Numbered from the stretch's first letter, positions 42,353 to 52,097 are shown. The stretch is 64,000 nucleotides of DNA from Pelagerythrobacter marensis (GCF_001028625.1 NZ_CP011805.1:1-64000); one strand, 5' to 3'. Notes: a model not told the origin generated them from the letters alone. Translations and numbers: made by a program.

Positions 42353-43660
42353 TCAGGCCGCGGTTTCCGGCGCACCCTCCCGCCGTCGGCCCGCCAGTGC
42401 GATTGACCCGCCGATCCACGCCGCCAGGCCGATCCAGAAGATCGCTGCGAAGGGGGCTTCGTTTCCGATGATGGCGCGCGCGGCGGCGGTTGCGACCAGG
42501 GCAACCGGGGTGCCGACGATCACACCGGTCCAGGCTGCGCGCAGGCGGGGTTCCTCGATCCCGCGGCGGCGGCGCTTGCCTAGCCAGATATAGCTGCCGG
42601 TCGCGCAGATCGCCGTCAGCGCGGCACCCAGGGCGACATAGGCGATCTTGACCCAGACCCCGCCGAAGTTGCCGAAGTGCAGCTTGTACGTCGAAGCGGC
42701 GGCCTGCTGGCCCAATGCCCCGTCGGCCATGCCGGTCGTTCCCTGAAACGCGCCTTCGCTGTCGAATGCGTAGTATTCGCCGAAGATCAGCCGCCGTTGA
42801 TGATCGCCGATCATCTGCACGTGTTGCCCGGCGGTGAGCGGATCGTGGACGACGGCATAAGTCAGGCGCACGTCAGGGTATTCGCGCGCCATGTACTGCA
42901 GCGCGGCGGCGACATCGGGTGCGGCGGCCGGTGCCGGGTCGGGCGGGCCTTCCTCCCCGAACACGGGCGCATAGACGGCTTCGACATCGCCGCCATAGGC
43001 GCTTTCGGCGAGGCCGTATGCGGTTACCGTCGCGAGCCCGATCAGCGCGCCGGTCAGCGCGATTGCGATGCCGAAGGGCAGGGTCCAGACGCTCAGCCGG
43101 TTGTGCCAGTCGGTCAGGCCGACCCCGGCATTGTTGCGCGCGCGAAGGCGGAAGGCGTCGCGGAAGATGCGCGGATGCGCGATCACGCCGGAGAGCGACA
43201 GCGCCAGCATCATCACGCCGAATATGCCGACAATCGTGATGCCGACCAGCGAAGGCAGGTTGAGCGTGTAGTGGAGATGGACGAGGAAGTCGTTCCATTC
43301 GATCATCTCGGGCATGGCGATCCTGCCTTCGCGATCGAGGTGGAAGGCCTGCGTATCGGTGGTGACGGTCGCGCGGGGCAGTTCCTCCACCGGAATGTGG
43401 ACATAGAGGTGGGTCGTCGGCGCAAGACCTTCCTGCGCCTCGCGCGCGAGCACGGCCTCGACCCCGCGCTGGACCGCCTCGGGCGCGATCTCCGCCATTT
43501 CGGGTGCGTTCGGCTGTTCGAGGCGCTGCATCTCGACATAGAAGACCGCGATCGTTCCCGTCAGGCAGAGGATATAGAGGATCGCACCGGCCAGCAGGCC
43601 CACGGCGGCATGGGCGGACAGTGCGCGTTTGACCGTGCCGGGTTCGATGCTGGCGCTCAT
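42353..43660 (-). CDS. PepSY-associated membrane protein (iron-uptake linked)
   Basis: A 435-residue protein with four main spans: N-terminal AAVGLLAGAILYILCLTGTI, then LVGITIVGIFGVMMLALSLS, IALTGALIGLATVTAYGLA and VKIAYVALGAALTAICATG. Conserved histidines (HLHYTLN, GLTDWHNRLS) and PepSY-like soluble loops match the PiuB/FpvG family thought to reduce siderophore-bound Fe(III). It is the last gene of the operon after the siderophore receptor. Confidence 0.85.
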   Translation of the reverse strand: MSASIEPGTVKRALSAHAAVGLLAGAILYILCLTGTIAVFYVEMQRLEQPNAPEMAEIAPEAVQRGVEAVLAREAQEGLAPTTHLYVHIPVEELPRATVTTDTQAFHLDREGRIAMPEMIEWNDFLVHLHYTLNLPSLVGITIVGIFGVMMLALSLSGVIAHPRIFRDAFRLRARNNAGVGLTDWHNRLSVWTLPFGIAIALTGALIGLATVTAYGLAESAYGGDVEAVYAPVFGEEGPPDPAPAAAPDVAAALQYMAREYPDVRLTYAVVHDPLTAGQHVQMIGDHQRRLIFGEYYAFDSEGAFQGTTGMADGALGQQAAASTYKLHFGNFGGVWVKIAYVALGAALTAICATGSYIWLGKRRRRGIEEPRLRAAWTGVIVGTPVALVATAAARAIIGNEAPFAAIFWIGLAAWIGGSIALAGRRREGAPETAA

Positions 43661-43671
43661 CCTGTGGTTCC

Positions 43672-44235
43672 TCAAATAAATGTCGTAAGCGCGGGCGCGG
43701 CCGCAATCGCCAGAATGGCGAGCTGTCGCCTTCTGCGGGCCGTCATCAGCAGCATGAAGACGATGACAGTCCATGCAATCGGCGATGCGAGCAGGGCCAG
43801 GACATTGGCGTCCGCTTCGCCTGCGCCCAGTGCGGCGGCACCCCAGCGCACCCCGATCGCGAAGCAAACCGCCGCGGCGAACCCGGTCAGAACGACCAGC
43901 GCGAACGTCAGCAGCCGGCGGCCGAGGTGCAGCGGCGCCCTGCCATCGGGCATTACATGGGCGCGGCGGCTGGACGCACGCTCGCGCCCGCGCGGCGATT
44001 GCCACGCTTCCCAGCCCAGGATCGCGCAGGCAGCGCCCATTGCCCACAGGGAGACGACGGCGATCCCCCATGCACCGGCGAGCGCGCATCCGACCGCCAC
44101 CGCCGCGGCGATCAGCGCCCAGCCCAGGCCGTTGAGCGCGCCCGAGCGCCCGGGCCGGCCCCACGAATATCGCAGCACGATCACCGCGACGACCGCGAGA
44201 GCCGATCCCGCTGCAAGAAGCCCCCCGCCGCCCAT
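43672..44235 (-). CDS. Hypothetical inner-membrane protein of the siderophore operon
   Basis: A 187-residue protein with about five hydrophobic spans (LAAGSALAVVAVIVLRYSWG, LGWALIAAAVAVGCALAGA, LLTFALVVLTGFAAAVCFAI). I do not recognise the family. Its ATG shares a base with the receptor stop (TGATG), and the PepSY protein follows 11 bases later, so all three belong to one iron-uptake operon. Confidence 0.72.
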   Translation of the reverse strand: MGGGGLLAAGSALAVVAVIVLRYSWGRPGRSGALNGLGWALIAAAVAVGCALAGAWGIAVVSLWAMGAACAILGWEAWQSPRGRERASSRRAHVMPDGRAPLHLGRRLLTFALVVLTGFAAAVCFAIGVRWGAAALGAGEADANVLALLASPIAWTVIVFMLLMTARRRRQLAILAIAAAPALTTFI

Positions 44236-46331
44236 CAGAAGTGGTAGCTGACCGTGCCGAACACGTTGCGTTCGCTGCCCATGAAGCAGTCGCCGCGCGC
44301 GAGGCAGGCGGAGTAGTAGCGCTTGTCGAACAGGTTGGTTGCGTTGATCGCGAAGCTCCACCGGTCGATGCTTAGCTCGGCGAAGGCATCGACGAGGGTG
44401 AAGGCGGGCGTCACGATCCCATCGGGGAAGGCAGGGCCGAACGAGCGGTTCTTGCCGACGTGGCGCACCCCGCTGCCGATCAGCAGGGAGGCATCTTCGG
44501 ACAGGGCGAAACGCCTGGTGCCCCACAGCGAGGCGTTGAATTTGGGCACATTGTCGAGCTGCTGACCAGTGCCCTCGATCTCCGCCTCGTTATAGCTGAG
44601 GTTGGCGATCAGGTTCAGGTCGCCCGGCAGCGCGGCATTGCCTTCGAATTCAACACCCTTGGAAACGACGCCATCGACCTGGATCTTGTGATCCTGATTG
44701 TCCGAATTGGGATCGTCGATCGGGCGGCCGCTTTCCTCGATGCGATAGCCGGTCACGGTGACGATGATCGAATCGAGCGGGTGGAACTTGACCCCCGCTT
44801 CGAACTGACGCCCCGTCTTGGGCGTCAGAGCGGCACCGCTGCTGGTGATGCCGGATACCGGTTCGAAACTTTCGGTATAGCTGAAGAAGGGCGAAACGCC
44901 GTCGATCACTTCGGCAATCACGCCGGCGCGGAAGCTGGTGGCGCTGGCGTCGTACTGCTCGACCCCGGCGGCGTGCGATTCGGCGAGGTCGTGGCGCACG
45001 CCGAGGACGAGAGAGGCCCGGTCGAACAAACGGACCTGATCCTGCAGGTAGAACCCGATCTGCTCCTGCTCGATATCGGACGATGTCGTCGGCTGCGGCA
45101 ATCCGCCACCGTAGTCGGACAGGGCATTGTAATCGATATCGTAGATGTCGATCATCTCGAACCCGAACCCGCCGGTCTTGCGCACGCGGTTCCAGCTGTA
45201 ATCGACCCCGGCCAGCAGGACGTGTTCGACACTGGCACCGGTGTTGAAATCGACCTGAACGTTGTTGTCGGAAGAGAAGATTTCCATCCGCGCCACGCTG
45301 CCTTCGGAATAAAGGCCGATCATGCGCTGGTCGGGATCGAGATAGGGATTGGCCGGGTTGGAATAGCTGTTGGCGTAATGCGTGAAGTAGGTCACGTCGC
45401 TATCGATGTAGCGCGCCTTGAGGTTGAGCTGCACCGCCTCGCCGAAGCGCTGTTCGAACAGCGCGGTGCCTTGCAGCAGGCGGCCGTCGTAGCGGTCCCA
45501 GCCCGGCTTGCCGACGAACAGGTCGTTGGGCAGTTTCCCGTTGGGGTTGGGCAGGATCGTGCCGACCAGCGGCAGGAACTGCGAGGTCGAACCGCTGTCA
45601 TCCTCTTGGTAGAGGCCGATCAGCGTCAGCTCGGTATCGGGCGAGGGCGCGAATGTAACCGAGGGGGAGATCATCGCCCGGTCGTCCGCCACGAAATCGG
45701 TCTGTGTCCCCGAATCGCGCAGCCGCGCGACGACGCGCCCGGCGATCGTGTCGGTGAGCCCGCCGGTCACGTCGGCCAGCACTTCCTTGCGATCGTGCGA
45801 TCCGTAGCGGACCGAAAGCTCGCCCCCGCTCTCGAATTCGGGGCGCTTCGAAACCAGGTTGATGATGCCGCCCAGCGATCCCTGTCCGAACAGGACGGAG
45901 GCCGGCCCGCGGACCAGTTCGACCTGGTCGAAATTGTACGGGTCCGAACGGATGCTGGCGTAGTAGCTGAACACGTCGCGCATCCCGTCACGGAACTGCA
46001 GCGCGTTGATCCCGCGCACGAAAGCACCGTCCACGCGGCTATCGGGGCCGTAGGGATTGGCGGTCACGCCCGACACGTAATTGAGCGTATCGCTGACTGA
46101 GATCGCGCCCTGGGCCAGATAGAGTTCGTCGTCGATCACCGTGATCGGCTGCGGGGTTTCGATGATCGGGGTGTCGGTCTTGGTCGCGGTGCTGCTTTCC
46201 CCGCGCGCGCCGGTGACGACGATCTGCCGCGGTTCGGCGGCGTCGAACGCGGCATCCGCAGCGGCTTCAGCGAAGGCGGGGGTGGAGGCCAGCGCGGTGG
46301 CGCAGAGCAGCGGGAAGCGCACGAATCGCAT
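44235..46331 (-). CDS. TonB-dependent siderophore receptor
   Basis: A 698-residue outer-membrane receptor. A signal peptide (cleavage after AFA) precedes a TonB-box/plug start (RQIVVTGARG), the plug (ETPQPITVIDDEL through RGPASVLFGQGSLGGIINLV) and a 22-strand barrel ending in the aromatic GTVSYHF. It has the ferrichrome/catecholate receptor layout. A Fur-like palindrome lies 38 bases upstream. The ligand cannot be named. Confidence 0.92.
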   Translation of the reverse strand: MRFVRFPLLCATALASTPAFAEAAADAAFDAAEPRQIVVTGARGESSTATKTDTPIIETPQPITVIDDELYLAQGAISVSDTLNYVSGVTANPYGPDSRVDGAFVRGINALQFRDGMRDVFSYYASIRSDPYNFDQVELVRGPASVLFGQGSLGGIINLVSKRPEFESGGELSVRYGSHDRKEVLADVTGGLTDTIAGRVVARLRDSGTQTDFVADDRAMISPSVTFAPSPDTELTLIGLYQEDDSGSTSQFLPLVGTILPNPNGKLPNDLFVGKPGWDRYDGRLLQGTALFEQRFGEAVQLNLKARYIDSDVTYFTHYANSYSNPANPYLDPDQRMIGLYSEGSVARMEIFSSDNNVQVDFNTGASVEHVLLAGVDYSWNRVRKTGGFGFEMIDIYDIDYNALSDYGGGLPQPTTSSDIEQEQIGFYLQDQVRLFDRASLVLGVRHDLAESHAAGVEQYDASATSFRAGVIAEVIDGVSPFFSYTESFEPVSGITSSGAALTPKTGRQFEAGVKFHPLDSIIVTVTGYRIEESGRPIDDPNSDNQDHKIQVDGVVSKGVEFEGNAALPGDLNLIANLSYNEAEIEGTGQQLDNVPKFNASLWGTRRFALSEDASLLIGSGVRHVGKNRSFGPAFPDGIVTPAFTLVDAFAELSIDRWSFAINATNLFDKRYYSACLARGDCFMGSERNVFGTVSYHF

Positions 46332-46368
46332 GAAATTTCCTTGAAGTTCGAATTTGGCGGTCAGCTAA

Positions 46369-46383
46369 TGCGAAGTAATCGCA
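46369..46383 (-). promoter_or_regulatory. Fur-like box upstream of the siderophore receptor
   Basis: TGCGAAGTAATCGCA is a 5-5-5 inverted repeat (TGCGA/TCGCA), close to the alphaproteobacterial Fur pattern. It lies 37 bases upstream of the receptor ATG. Confidence 0.6.
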
Positions 46384-46490
46384 ATTGCAAGTACTGTGTT
46401 CCATGAGGGTGAGCCCGCCGGACCGCCTTGCATGATCGCATGTCGCCGGTGCCCGTTGGGGGCGCGAATGGGGGAGAATTGGAGGATGGT

Positions 46491-46553
46491 GGGCGGCGCG
46501 CTCCCCGTGGCGCGCCGCCCGGTTCTCGCCGCCCGTCGGAAGCGGCGGCGAAA
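46491..46553 (-). terminator. Hairpins downstream of the DUF6607 gene
   Basis: An 11-bp GC stem GGGCGGCGCGC/GCGCGCCGCCC (46491-46501/46510-46520) and a second stem CGCCGCC/GGCGGCG (~46528-46551) lie just past the DUF6607 stop at 46569. They end the haem-uptake transcript. No long T-tract is present. The remaining gap to 46331 holds no gene beyond the Fur box. Confidence 0.5.
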
Positions 46554-46568
46554 GGGGAATCCGTCAGG

Positions 46569-47555
46569 TTACCGGGTGTGCGTTTCGATCAATCCGATCG
46601 CTTCTTCGATCGCGGCGCTCTGTGAGACTTCGCCATCCTGCAGCGCGCTGCCGAGTTCGAGCAGCCGCCCACTGATGACGGTACCGGCCTGGGCCTCTTC
46701 CTCCAGCGCGATCCCGCCCTTGCGCTCGGCCACTTCGGCCCACTTGGCGCGGACCGCCGCCCAGTAGTCTTTGGTGGCCGCCCAATAGGCATCCGCCGCC
46801 GCCACATCGTAGCCGTCGAAGCGGGTATATGTGTTGAGGACATATTCCTGCACCACCGGTTCCAGCGCCTCGGCCGACCCGGCGGCGGGTTTCATCTTGG
46901 TGTTGTCCTGCCAGTGAATCCACCCGGTCGGGGTCAACTGGTGGCGGTTGATCGCGGCATAGCGATCGTAAACCGGATCGCGCACGGCATCGCGCCGGGC
47001 GAGCGGGCGCCACGTCCAGTTCGACCGCCAGCGGCGAATGCCGTGGGTCGTTTCCCATTCGCCCCATCCGGCGTAGCGCGGGCTGTCGTCGACCTGATAG
47101 ACCGTCTGCGACCAGCGCCCGTTACGCATCCGTTCCGGCACATCGACCCATTGCCAGCGGTCGGGGCCGGTGTAGGCAAGGATACGGGCCGGTTCGTATT
47201 CCCAATCCTGCCGCCAGTGCTTGATCACGAACGTCTCGCCCTCGTGCTCGGCCACCAGAAGATGCTGGAGCACGATCCGCGTGCCGGTATCCTCGATCAC
47301 GCGAACCGATTCGTGGCCGCCCGAAATCTTGCGGTCGAGCGGGGTGTAGTCTTCGACCCAGGGCGTCGATTCCTGCATGTCGAAGCGCACTTTGTAATCG
47401 CCCGCCATTGCCAGGATTGTCGCCCGATCCTGTTCGTACATGGCGGTTTCGACCGCTTCGCCGCGATCGGCAATAGGCCCGTCGGCCAGCGCGGGTGTCG
47501 TGGCGAGTGCAATGGCAAGCAGCGCTGCGCCGAAGAATGTTCTGGTCATGGTCAT
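46569..47555 (-). CDS. DUF6607 family exported protein
   Basis: A 328-residue protein with a signal peptide (cleavage after ALA). Trp-rich segments (KHWRQDWEYEPARILAYTGP, RRWRSNWTWRPLARRDAV) and TPTGWIHWQDNTKM are typical of DUF6607. The family is often encoded next to TonB-dependent haem or iron receptors, as here, suggesting a periplasmic or outer-membrane role in haem handling. Eighteen bases separate it from the receptor gene. Confidence 0.82.
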   Translation of the reverse strand: MTMTRTFFGAALLAIALATTPALADGPIADRGEAVETAMYEQDRATILAMAGDYKVRFDMQESTPWVEDYTPLDRKISGGHESVRVIEDTGTRIVLQHLLVAEHEGETFVIKHWRQDWEYEPARILAYTGPDRWQWVDVPERMRNGRWSQTVYQVDDSPRYAGWGEWETTHGIRRWRSNWTWRPLARRDAVRDPVYDRYAAINRHQLTPTGWIHWQDNTKMKPAAGSAEALEPVVQEYVLNTYTRFDGYDVAAADAYWAATKDYWAAVRAKWAEVAERKGGIALEEEAQAGTVISGRLLELGSALQDGEVSQSAAIEEAIGLIETHTR

Positions 47556-47573
47556 GATAGGTCCCCCTTGGTT

Positions 47574-49919
47574 CTAGAAGCGATAGCTGAGCGACACGCT
47601 CGCGTTGCGGCCGGGCCGCGTGTAGGCATCGACGTTCGCCGGCGGGACGAAGGTCGAAGGATCGTTGTCCGATTGCACCAGCGACAATCCGCGCACGTCG
47701 CTCCAGTACGTGTGTTTCTCGTCCAGCAGGTTGAACACGCCGGCGCGCAGCTTCAGCGCATTGGTCAGCGCGACGAAGGCCGTGGCGTCGAGGACGGTGA
47801 ACGCGCCGGGGCGATAACAACCATTGGTGCAGACACCGTCGGTCTCGCTGCGTTCCTTGCGCGCGTGGTGCGATGCGATCAGTTCCGCCCCGAACCGCCC
47901 GGCAGGCTCGCGATAGCCGAGGCCGATCACCAGGTTCAGTGGGTCGATCGTATCGAGCGGGCGGGGTTCTTCGTCGGGCAACAGAATGTCGCCATCGGCA
48001 TAGGCAATCGCGAAACGGCCGTAGAGGCCATTGTCCGCCCTGTAGCTTGCCCGCGCTTCGATCCCCTCGATTTCGACCCGGTGGTAATTTACGAACTGGT
48101 AGATCGCCGGATCGGCTGGCGTGAACGAGCCGCTCACGACCTGCTGGCTGATGAAATCGTCGTAATCGGCATGGAATGCAGTGACCGAAAGCGAGGCGTG
48201 GTCCCCGGTCAAGCGAATGCCGCCTTCCCAGCTCTCGCTTCGTTCCGGCCCCAGCTCGGGATTGGGGGCGGAGATATAGCCGTAGGCGAGATTGCCGAAG
48301 TAGTTGTTGACCTGGCTCGGCGTGGGCGCGCGGAACCCCTGCGCATAATTGGCGAACAGCAGCACATCGTCCGCCAGCCGCGCGGTCACGCCCAGCTTGG
48401 GCGAAAGGCGGCTGTCGCTCTGCGCCGCGCCGGCGAAATCGGGCAGCAGCGGGTCGTCGGTCGGGTCGAGATCGTAGAAGTCGAACCGTAGCGCGGGGAA
48501 GACCGTCAGTGCGCCATCGAACAGCGCGATCTCGTCGGCCAGGAACACGCCGCCCAGCAGGAAATCCGTCACCGGGAAGGCGCGGGTGGGGAAGACTTCG
48601 CCCGCGGGCGGCTCGGTCCCGTCGCGCAGCCCCTCCTGCCGGGTCACGCTGATGTCGCCGCCGAAGGCGAGCGTGTGCGACAGCGGGCCGGTGCCGAATG
48701 TGCTGCGCGCTTCCGCCGCGGCGCCGTAAACGCGGTTTTCGAAGGTGTTCAGCCGTTCGCGATCGGGGCGCGGGGTTGCGCCGGTGGGCGACCGGTCTTC
48801 GTCGGTGAACTGCACATCCTTGCCGTCCTGGAAATAGGCGGCGACATGGGCGTAATCGATCGTGCCATCGGCGGCATACGTCCAGTCGATCGAAATGCGG
48901 GTGCGCTCGCTTTCGTCGCGCGCGGTCAGATCATCGACGATCCAGCTCGGCGCGGGGCCGAACAGGAAGGCGGGGCCCTGCCCTGAAAGGATGTCGCTGA
49001 AAACTTCGGTTTCCAGATATTCGCCGGTCAGGCGCAGGCGATGCGCGCCGCGTTCCCACACGAGCTTGCCGAGCAGGGCGTTGGATTCGCCGTCCTGCGG
49101 GTTTGGCCGGGTGCGTGCTTCGCCAATGCCGCCGATGACGCCGGCATTGTCCAACTCGCTGAAATCGCGCCGGGTATAGGCGAGCAGAGCGGAAACATCC
49201 CCGGTCCTGCCGGCAATCGCCGCGGTTTCGGCGAACTCCTCGTCCTCGCTCGAATAAGATGCGCGGACGAACCCGCCGAATGATTTACCCGTCTCGATCA
49301 GGTCCACCGGGTCGCTGGTGGTGAAGCTGACCGCCCCGGCCAGACCGTCGCTGCCGTAAAGCGCGGAGGCGGGGCCGCGCAGGATTTCGACCGATTTGAC
49401 CAGCGACACGTCGGTATAGCCGCCACGGCCCGAATCCTGCGCCCCGAAGGCGAATCCCTGCGGTGTGCGAATGCCGTCCACCTGGATCAAGACGCGGTTG
49501 CCGCCGATCCCGCGGATCGCGAAATCCTCGTTCCGCGCGCGTCCGGTCGCGCCCAGCGCGGCGCCGAAGCGGGCAGGGGCCCGCCGAACCGTGACGCCGG
49601 GCTCGTAGCGGACCAGATCGCGAATATCGGTGGTTATGGTATCGGCGATATCCTCGGCGGTGATGACGGTGACCGTCGCCGGTGCCTCGTCGATCGCGAC
49701 CGGCGTGCGCGTCGCCGAAACCACGATATGGCGATCGCCCGGCAGTTCGGCGGCGGCATCGTTGGCCGCGGCGCTGGAGGCGGCGTCTTCCGCCAGGGCC
49801 GGAACGCTGCCCGCAGCCAGCACCATCGCTGCCAGTCCTGCCGACGTCCGCAGCGCCCGGCGCGCAGCTCCGCGTCGTTCCCCGATGCTGCGCCGCGCGC
49901 CGCCCACCCGATAAGTCAT
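47574..49919 (-). CDS. TonB-dependent haem/haemoglobin-type receptor
   Basis: A 781-residue receptor with a long, arginine-rich signal peptide. The plug carries RHIVVSATRTPVAIDEAPAT and RGPASALYGSDGLAGAVSF. The barrel has the FRAP and NPEL boxes (YAQGFRAPTPSQV, APNPELGPERSES) that mark haem receptors of the HmuR/ShuA type. The C-terminus is ASVSLSYRF. It forms an operon with DUF6607 and has a Fur-like box upstream. Confidence 0.9.
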   Translation of the reverse strand: MTYRVGGARRSIGERRGAARRALRTSAGLAAMVLAAGSVPALAEDAASSAAANDAAAELPGDRHIVVSATRTPVAIDEAPATVTVITAEDIADTITTDIRDLVRYEPGVTVRRAPARFGAALGATGRARNEDFAIRGIGGNRVLIQVDGIRTPQGFAFGAQDSGRGGYTDVSLVKSVEILRGPASALYGSDGLAGAVSFTTSDPVDLIETGKSFGGFVRASYSSEDEEFAETAAIAGRTGDVSALLAYTRRDFSELDNAGVIGGIGEARTRPNPQDGESNALLGKLVWERGAHRLRLTGEYLETEVFSDILSGQGPAFLFGPAPSWIVDDLTARDESERTRISIDWTYAADGTIDYAHVAAYFQDGKDVQFTDEDRSPTGATPRPDRERLNTFENRVYGAAAEARSTFGTGPLSHTLAFGGDISVTRQEGLRDGTEPPAGEVFPTRAFPVTDFLLGGVFLADEIALFDGALTVFPALRFDFYDLDPTDDPLLPDFAGAAQSDSRLSPKLGVTARLADDVLLFANYAQGFRAPTPSQVNNYFGNLAYGYISAPNPELGPERSESWEGGIRLTGDHASLSVTAFHADYDDFISQQVVSGSFTPADPAIYQFVNYHRVEIEGIEARASYRADNGLYGRFAIAYADGDILLPDEEPRPLDTIDPLNLVIGLGYREPAGRFGAELIASHHARKERSETDGVCTNGCYRPGAFTVLDATAFVALTNALKLRAGVFNLLDEKHTYWSDVRGLSLVQSDNDPSTFVPPANVDAYTRPGRNASVSLSYRF

Positions 49920-49941
49920 ACAATCGCCCTGTTGTTGATAC

Positions 49942-49956
49942 TGATAATGACTCGCA
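49942..49956 (-). promoter_or_regulatory. Fur-like site upstream of the haem receptor
   Basis: The minus strand reads TGCGAGTCATTATCA, an imperfect palindrome similar to the site at 46369-46383. It lies 22 bases upstream of the receptor start. Together the two sites suggest shared iron control. Confidence 0.45.
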
Positions 49957-50132
49957 GTAGAATCAATATCAGCGCGACGTCAACCGCGTTCGGTGGGCCG
50001 TGGCGGATGAATTTCATAATGTGCGGAAATGGCGGGCATATTTCCCGATGACCGGCCATGCCCGCCGGATAGGGGGACATTCTGCGCGTGCTGGATCCAT
50101 CGCAGGCATTGCCGCTTTGCGGCGGGCACTTT

Positions 50133-51080
50133 ATGGCGCTGGCGATGAACGACGAACACGAAGCCCGGGGCGAACGCGATCTCGCCGATCGCAAGTTCTA
50201 TCCCGCTGACGAGGAAGCCGCGTTTTCCGACGCGGCGATGCCCCAGACCCCGCAGACGCGCCACCCGGCCTACAAGCTGGCGTTCCGCGACACCGACTTC
50301 CTGCTTCGCGACGAGCTGCGCCCGGTGCGCTTCCAGCTCGAACTGCTGAAGCCGGAAATGCTGCTGGACGAGGCCGGCGTCGGTTCCACCCTGGTGATGT
50401 ACGGTTCCGCCCGCATCCCTCCGCCCGAAGCGGTGGACGAAGCGCTGGCCGGTGCGAAGGATCTGCCGGACGGCGAACGGCGCGTGGTCGAAAACCTCGC
50501 CAAGAAGGCGAAATACTACGGCGAAGCCTACAAGCTGGCGAAGATGGTCAGCGAAAAGTCGATCATCGAAAGCGGCAAGCGCCAGTTCGTCATCTGTTCG
50601 GGAGGCGGGCCGTCGATCATGGAAGCGGCGAACAAGGGGGCCAGCGATGCGGGGGCGGAATCGGTTGGGCTCAACATCGTCCTGCCGCACGAGCAGGCGC
50701 CGAACCCCTACGTGACGCCTTACCTGTCATTCCAGTTCCACTACTTCGCGCTGCGCAAGATGCATTTCCTGCTGCGTGCCAAGGCCGTGGCGGTGTTCCC
50801 CGGCGGTTTCGGCACGTTTGACGAGTTCTTCGAACTGCTGACGCTGATCCAGACGGGCAAGATGAAGCCGATGCCGATCCTGCTGTTCGGCAAGGATTTC
50901 TGGAACCGCGTGATCGATTTCGAGGCTCTGGCCGACGAAGGGACTATTGGCCATAAGGATCTGGAACTGTTCCGCTGGTGCGAGACGGCGGACGAAGCGT
51001 GGGAGAAGATCGCCCGCTTCTACCAGATCGATGGTTACGAGGCGGATCCGTCCGAAGAAGGGTCCCCCCGCACCGCCTGA
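50133..51080 (+). CDS. LOG-family (TIGR00730-type) protein
   Basis: A 315-residue Rossmann-like protein with the LOG signature PGGFGTFDE and SGGGPSIMEAANKGASDA. Members cleave nucleoside monophosphates to free base and ribose-5-phosphate. The long N-terminus and the insertion ADRK...LAKKAKYYGEAYKLAKM fit the larger bacterial subgroup. ATG 50133 is used; ATG 50145 and 50088 are alternatives. Its 3' end overlaps convergent thiD by 46 bases. Confidence 0.85.
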   Translation: MALAMNDEHEARGERDLADRKFYPADEEAAFSDAAMPQTPQTRHPAYKLAFRDTDFLLRDELRPVRFQLELLKPEMLLDEAGVGSTLVMYGSARIPPPEAVDEALAGAKDLPDGERRVVENLAKKAKYYGEAYKLAKMVSEKSIIESGKRQFVICSGGGPSIMEAANKGASDAGAESVGLNIVLPHEQAPNPYVTPYLSFQFHYFALRKMHFLLRAKAVAVFPGGFGTFDEFFELLTLIQTGKMKPMPILLFGKDFWNRVIDFEALADEGTIGHKDLELFRWCETADEAWEKIARFYQIDGYEADPSEEGSPRTA

Positions 51081-51853
51081 TGGCCGAGCGGGCCGTGTCC
51101 CGCGCCGAAGCCGGGGGCCTTGCGCAATGCCTCGATCACGAAGCGCCGGCCGAGCCGCACTGCGTGATCGAGCGGCTGACCGTGGCCGAGCAGCGTCGCG
51201 ATCGCGGATGACAGGGTGCAGCCGGTGCCGTGGGTATGGCGCGTGTTGATCCGGGCGTCTTCGAACGAGGCGAAATCGCCACTCGTATAGATCAGCCGGT
51301 CGATAACGCGGTCGCCCGTGTCGTGCCCGCCCTTGGCCAGAACCGCGCAACTGTGATCCTGAGCCAGCCGGTGAGCCGCCGCGGCAATCTCGTCCGGCGT
51401 GGTGCAGGCCATTCCGGTCAGCGCGGCCAGTTCGGGCAGGTTGGGGGTGGCCAGCGTCGCACGGCGCATCAGCGCGGCGAAGGCTTCGATCGTCGCGGCA
51501 TCGGCCAGCACCGCACCGCTGGTGGCGACCATTACCGGGTCGAACACCACGTGCCCTTCGAACCCGGTCAGCACCTCGGCAATTGCGTTGGCCGTCTCGG
51601 GGGAGCCGAGCATCCCGATCTTGATCGCATCCGCGCCGATGTCGTCCAGACAGGCTTTCGCCTGGGCCACGACCAGTTCGGGCGATAGCGTTTCGACGGC
51701 CTGCACGCCGGTGGTGTTCTGCGCCGTGATCGCGGTGATTGCGCTCATGGCGTATCCGCCCAGCATCGTCGCGGTCTTGATGTCGGCCTGAATCCCGGCG
51801 CCCCCGGAGCTGTCGGAGCCTGCGATGGTGAGTATGCGGGGAGGGGCCTTCAC
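51035..51853 (-). CDS. thiD: Hydroxymethylpyrimidine/phosphomethylpyrimidine kinase
   Basis: It phosphorylates HMP and HMP-P in thiamine synthesis. Ribokinase-like fold with TIAGSDSSGGAGIQADIKT, VFDPVMVATSGAVL and the anion-hole segment RHTHGTGCTLSSAIATLLG. At 272 residues it is the single-domain ThiD. Its stop lies inside the LOG gene, and its ATG overlaps the DUF1272 stop by four bases. Confidence 0.93.
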   Translation of the reverse strand: MKAPPRILTIAGSDSSGGAGIQADIKTATMLGGYAMSAITAITAQNTTGVQAVETLSPELVVAQAKACLDDIGADAIKIGMLGSPETANAIAEVLTGFEGHVVFDPVMVATSGAVLADAATIEAFAALMRRATLATPNLPELAALTGMACTTPDEIAAAAHRLAQDHSCAVLAKGGHDTGDRVIDRLIYTSGDFASFEDARINTRHTHGTGCTLSSAIATLLGHGQPLDHAVRLGRRFVIEALRKAPGFGAGHGPLGHQAVRGDPSSDGSAS

Positions 51854-52074
51854 TGGCGGAACCTGCGTTCTGTGCCCGGCGGATTTTTGGCGTGCAGCGC
51901 CTTCGCCCGGGTCGGGCGATCCATCAGTTCGCCGCCGCAGTTCGGGCAGCGATCATCCAGCGTTTCCGCACAGGCCGCGCAGAACGTGCATTCGAAGCTG
52001 CAGATGAACGCGCCGGGCGCTTCGGCGGGAAGATCCGCACCGCACCGTTCGCAATCGGGACGCATTTCGAGCAT
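51850..52074 (-). CDS. DUF1272-domain zinc-ribbon protein
   Basis: A 74-residue protein with four zinc-type cysteine pairs (CERC, CSFEC-TFC, CAAC, CPNC) in the DUF1272 order and the family start MRPDCERCGADLP. Function unknown. It is co-transcribed with thiD (ATGA overlap) and follows glmM by 23 bases. Confidence 0.88.
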   Translation of the reverse strand: MLEMRPDCERCGADLPAEAPGAFICSFECTFCAACAETLDDRCPNCGGELMDRPTRAKALHAKNPPGTERRFRQ

Positions 52075-52097
52075 GGCGTTCTGCGCTTTCCCGGCCG

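Noticed and set aside
43672..44526. Longer N-terminus for the membrane protein at 43672
   Set aside because: Upstream extension is an out-of-frame reading of the TonB receptor; the ATG at 44235 with TGATG overlap is far better.
51035..51080. Regulatory meaning of the 46-base LOG/thiD 3' overlap
   Set aside because: Convergent tail overlaps of this size are common in compact genomes, and no hairpin or terminator signal is visible in it.
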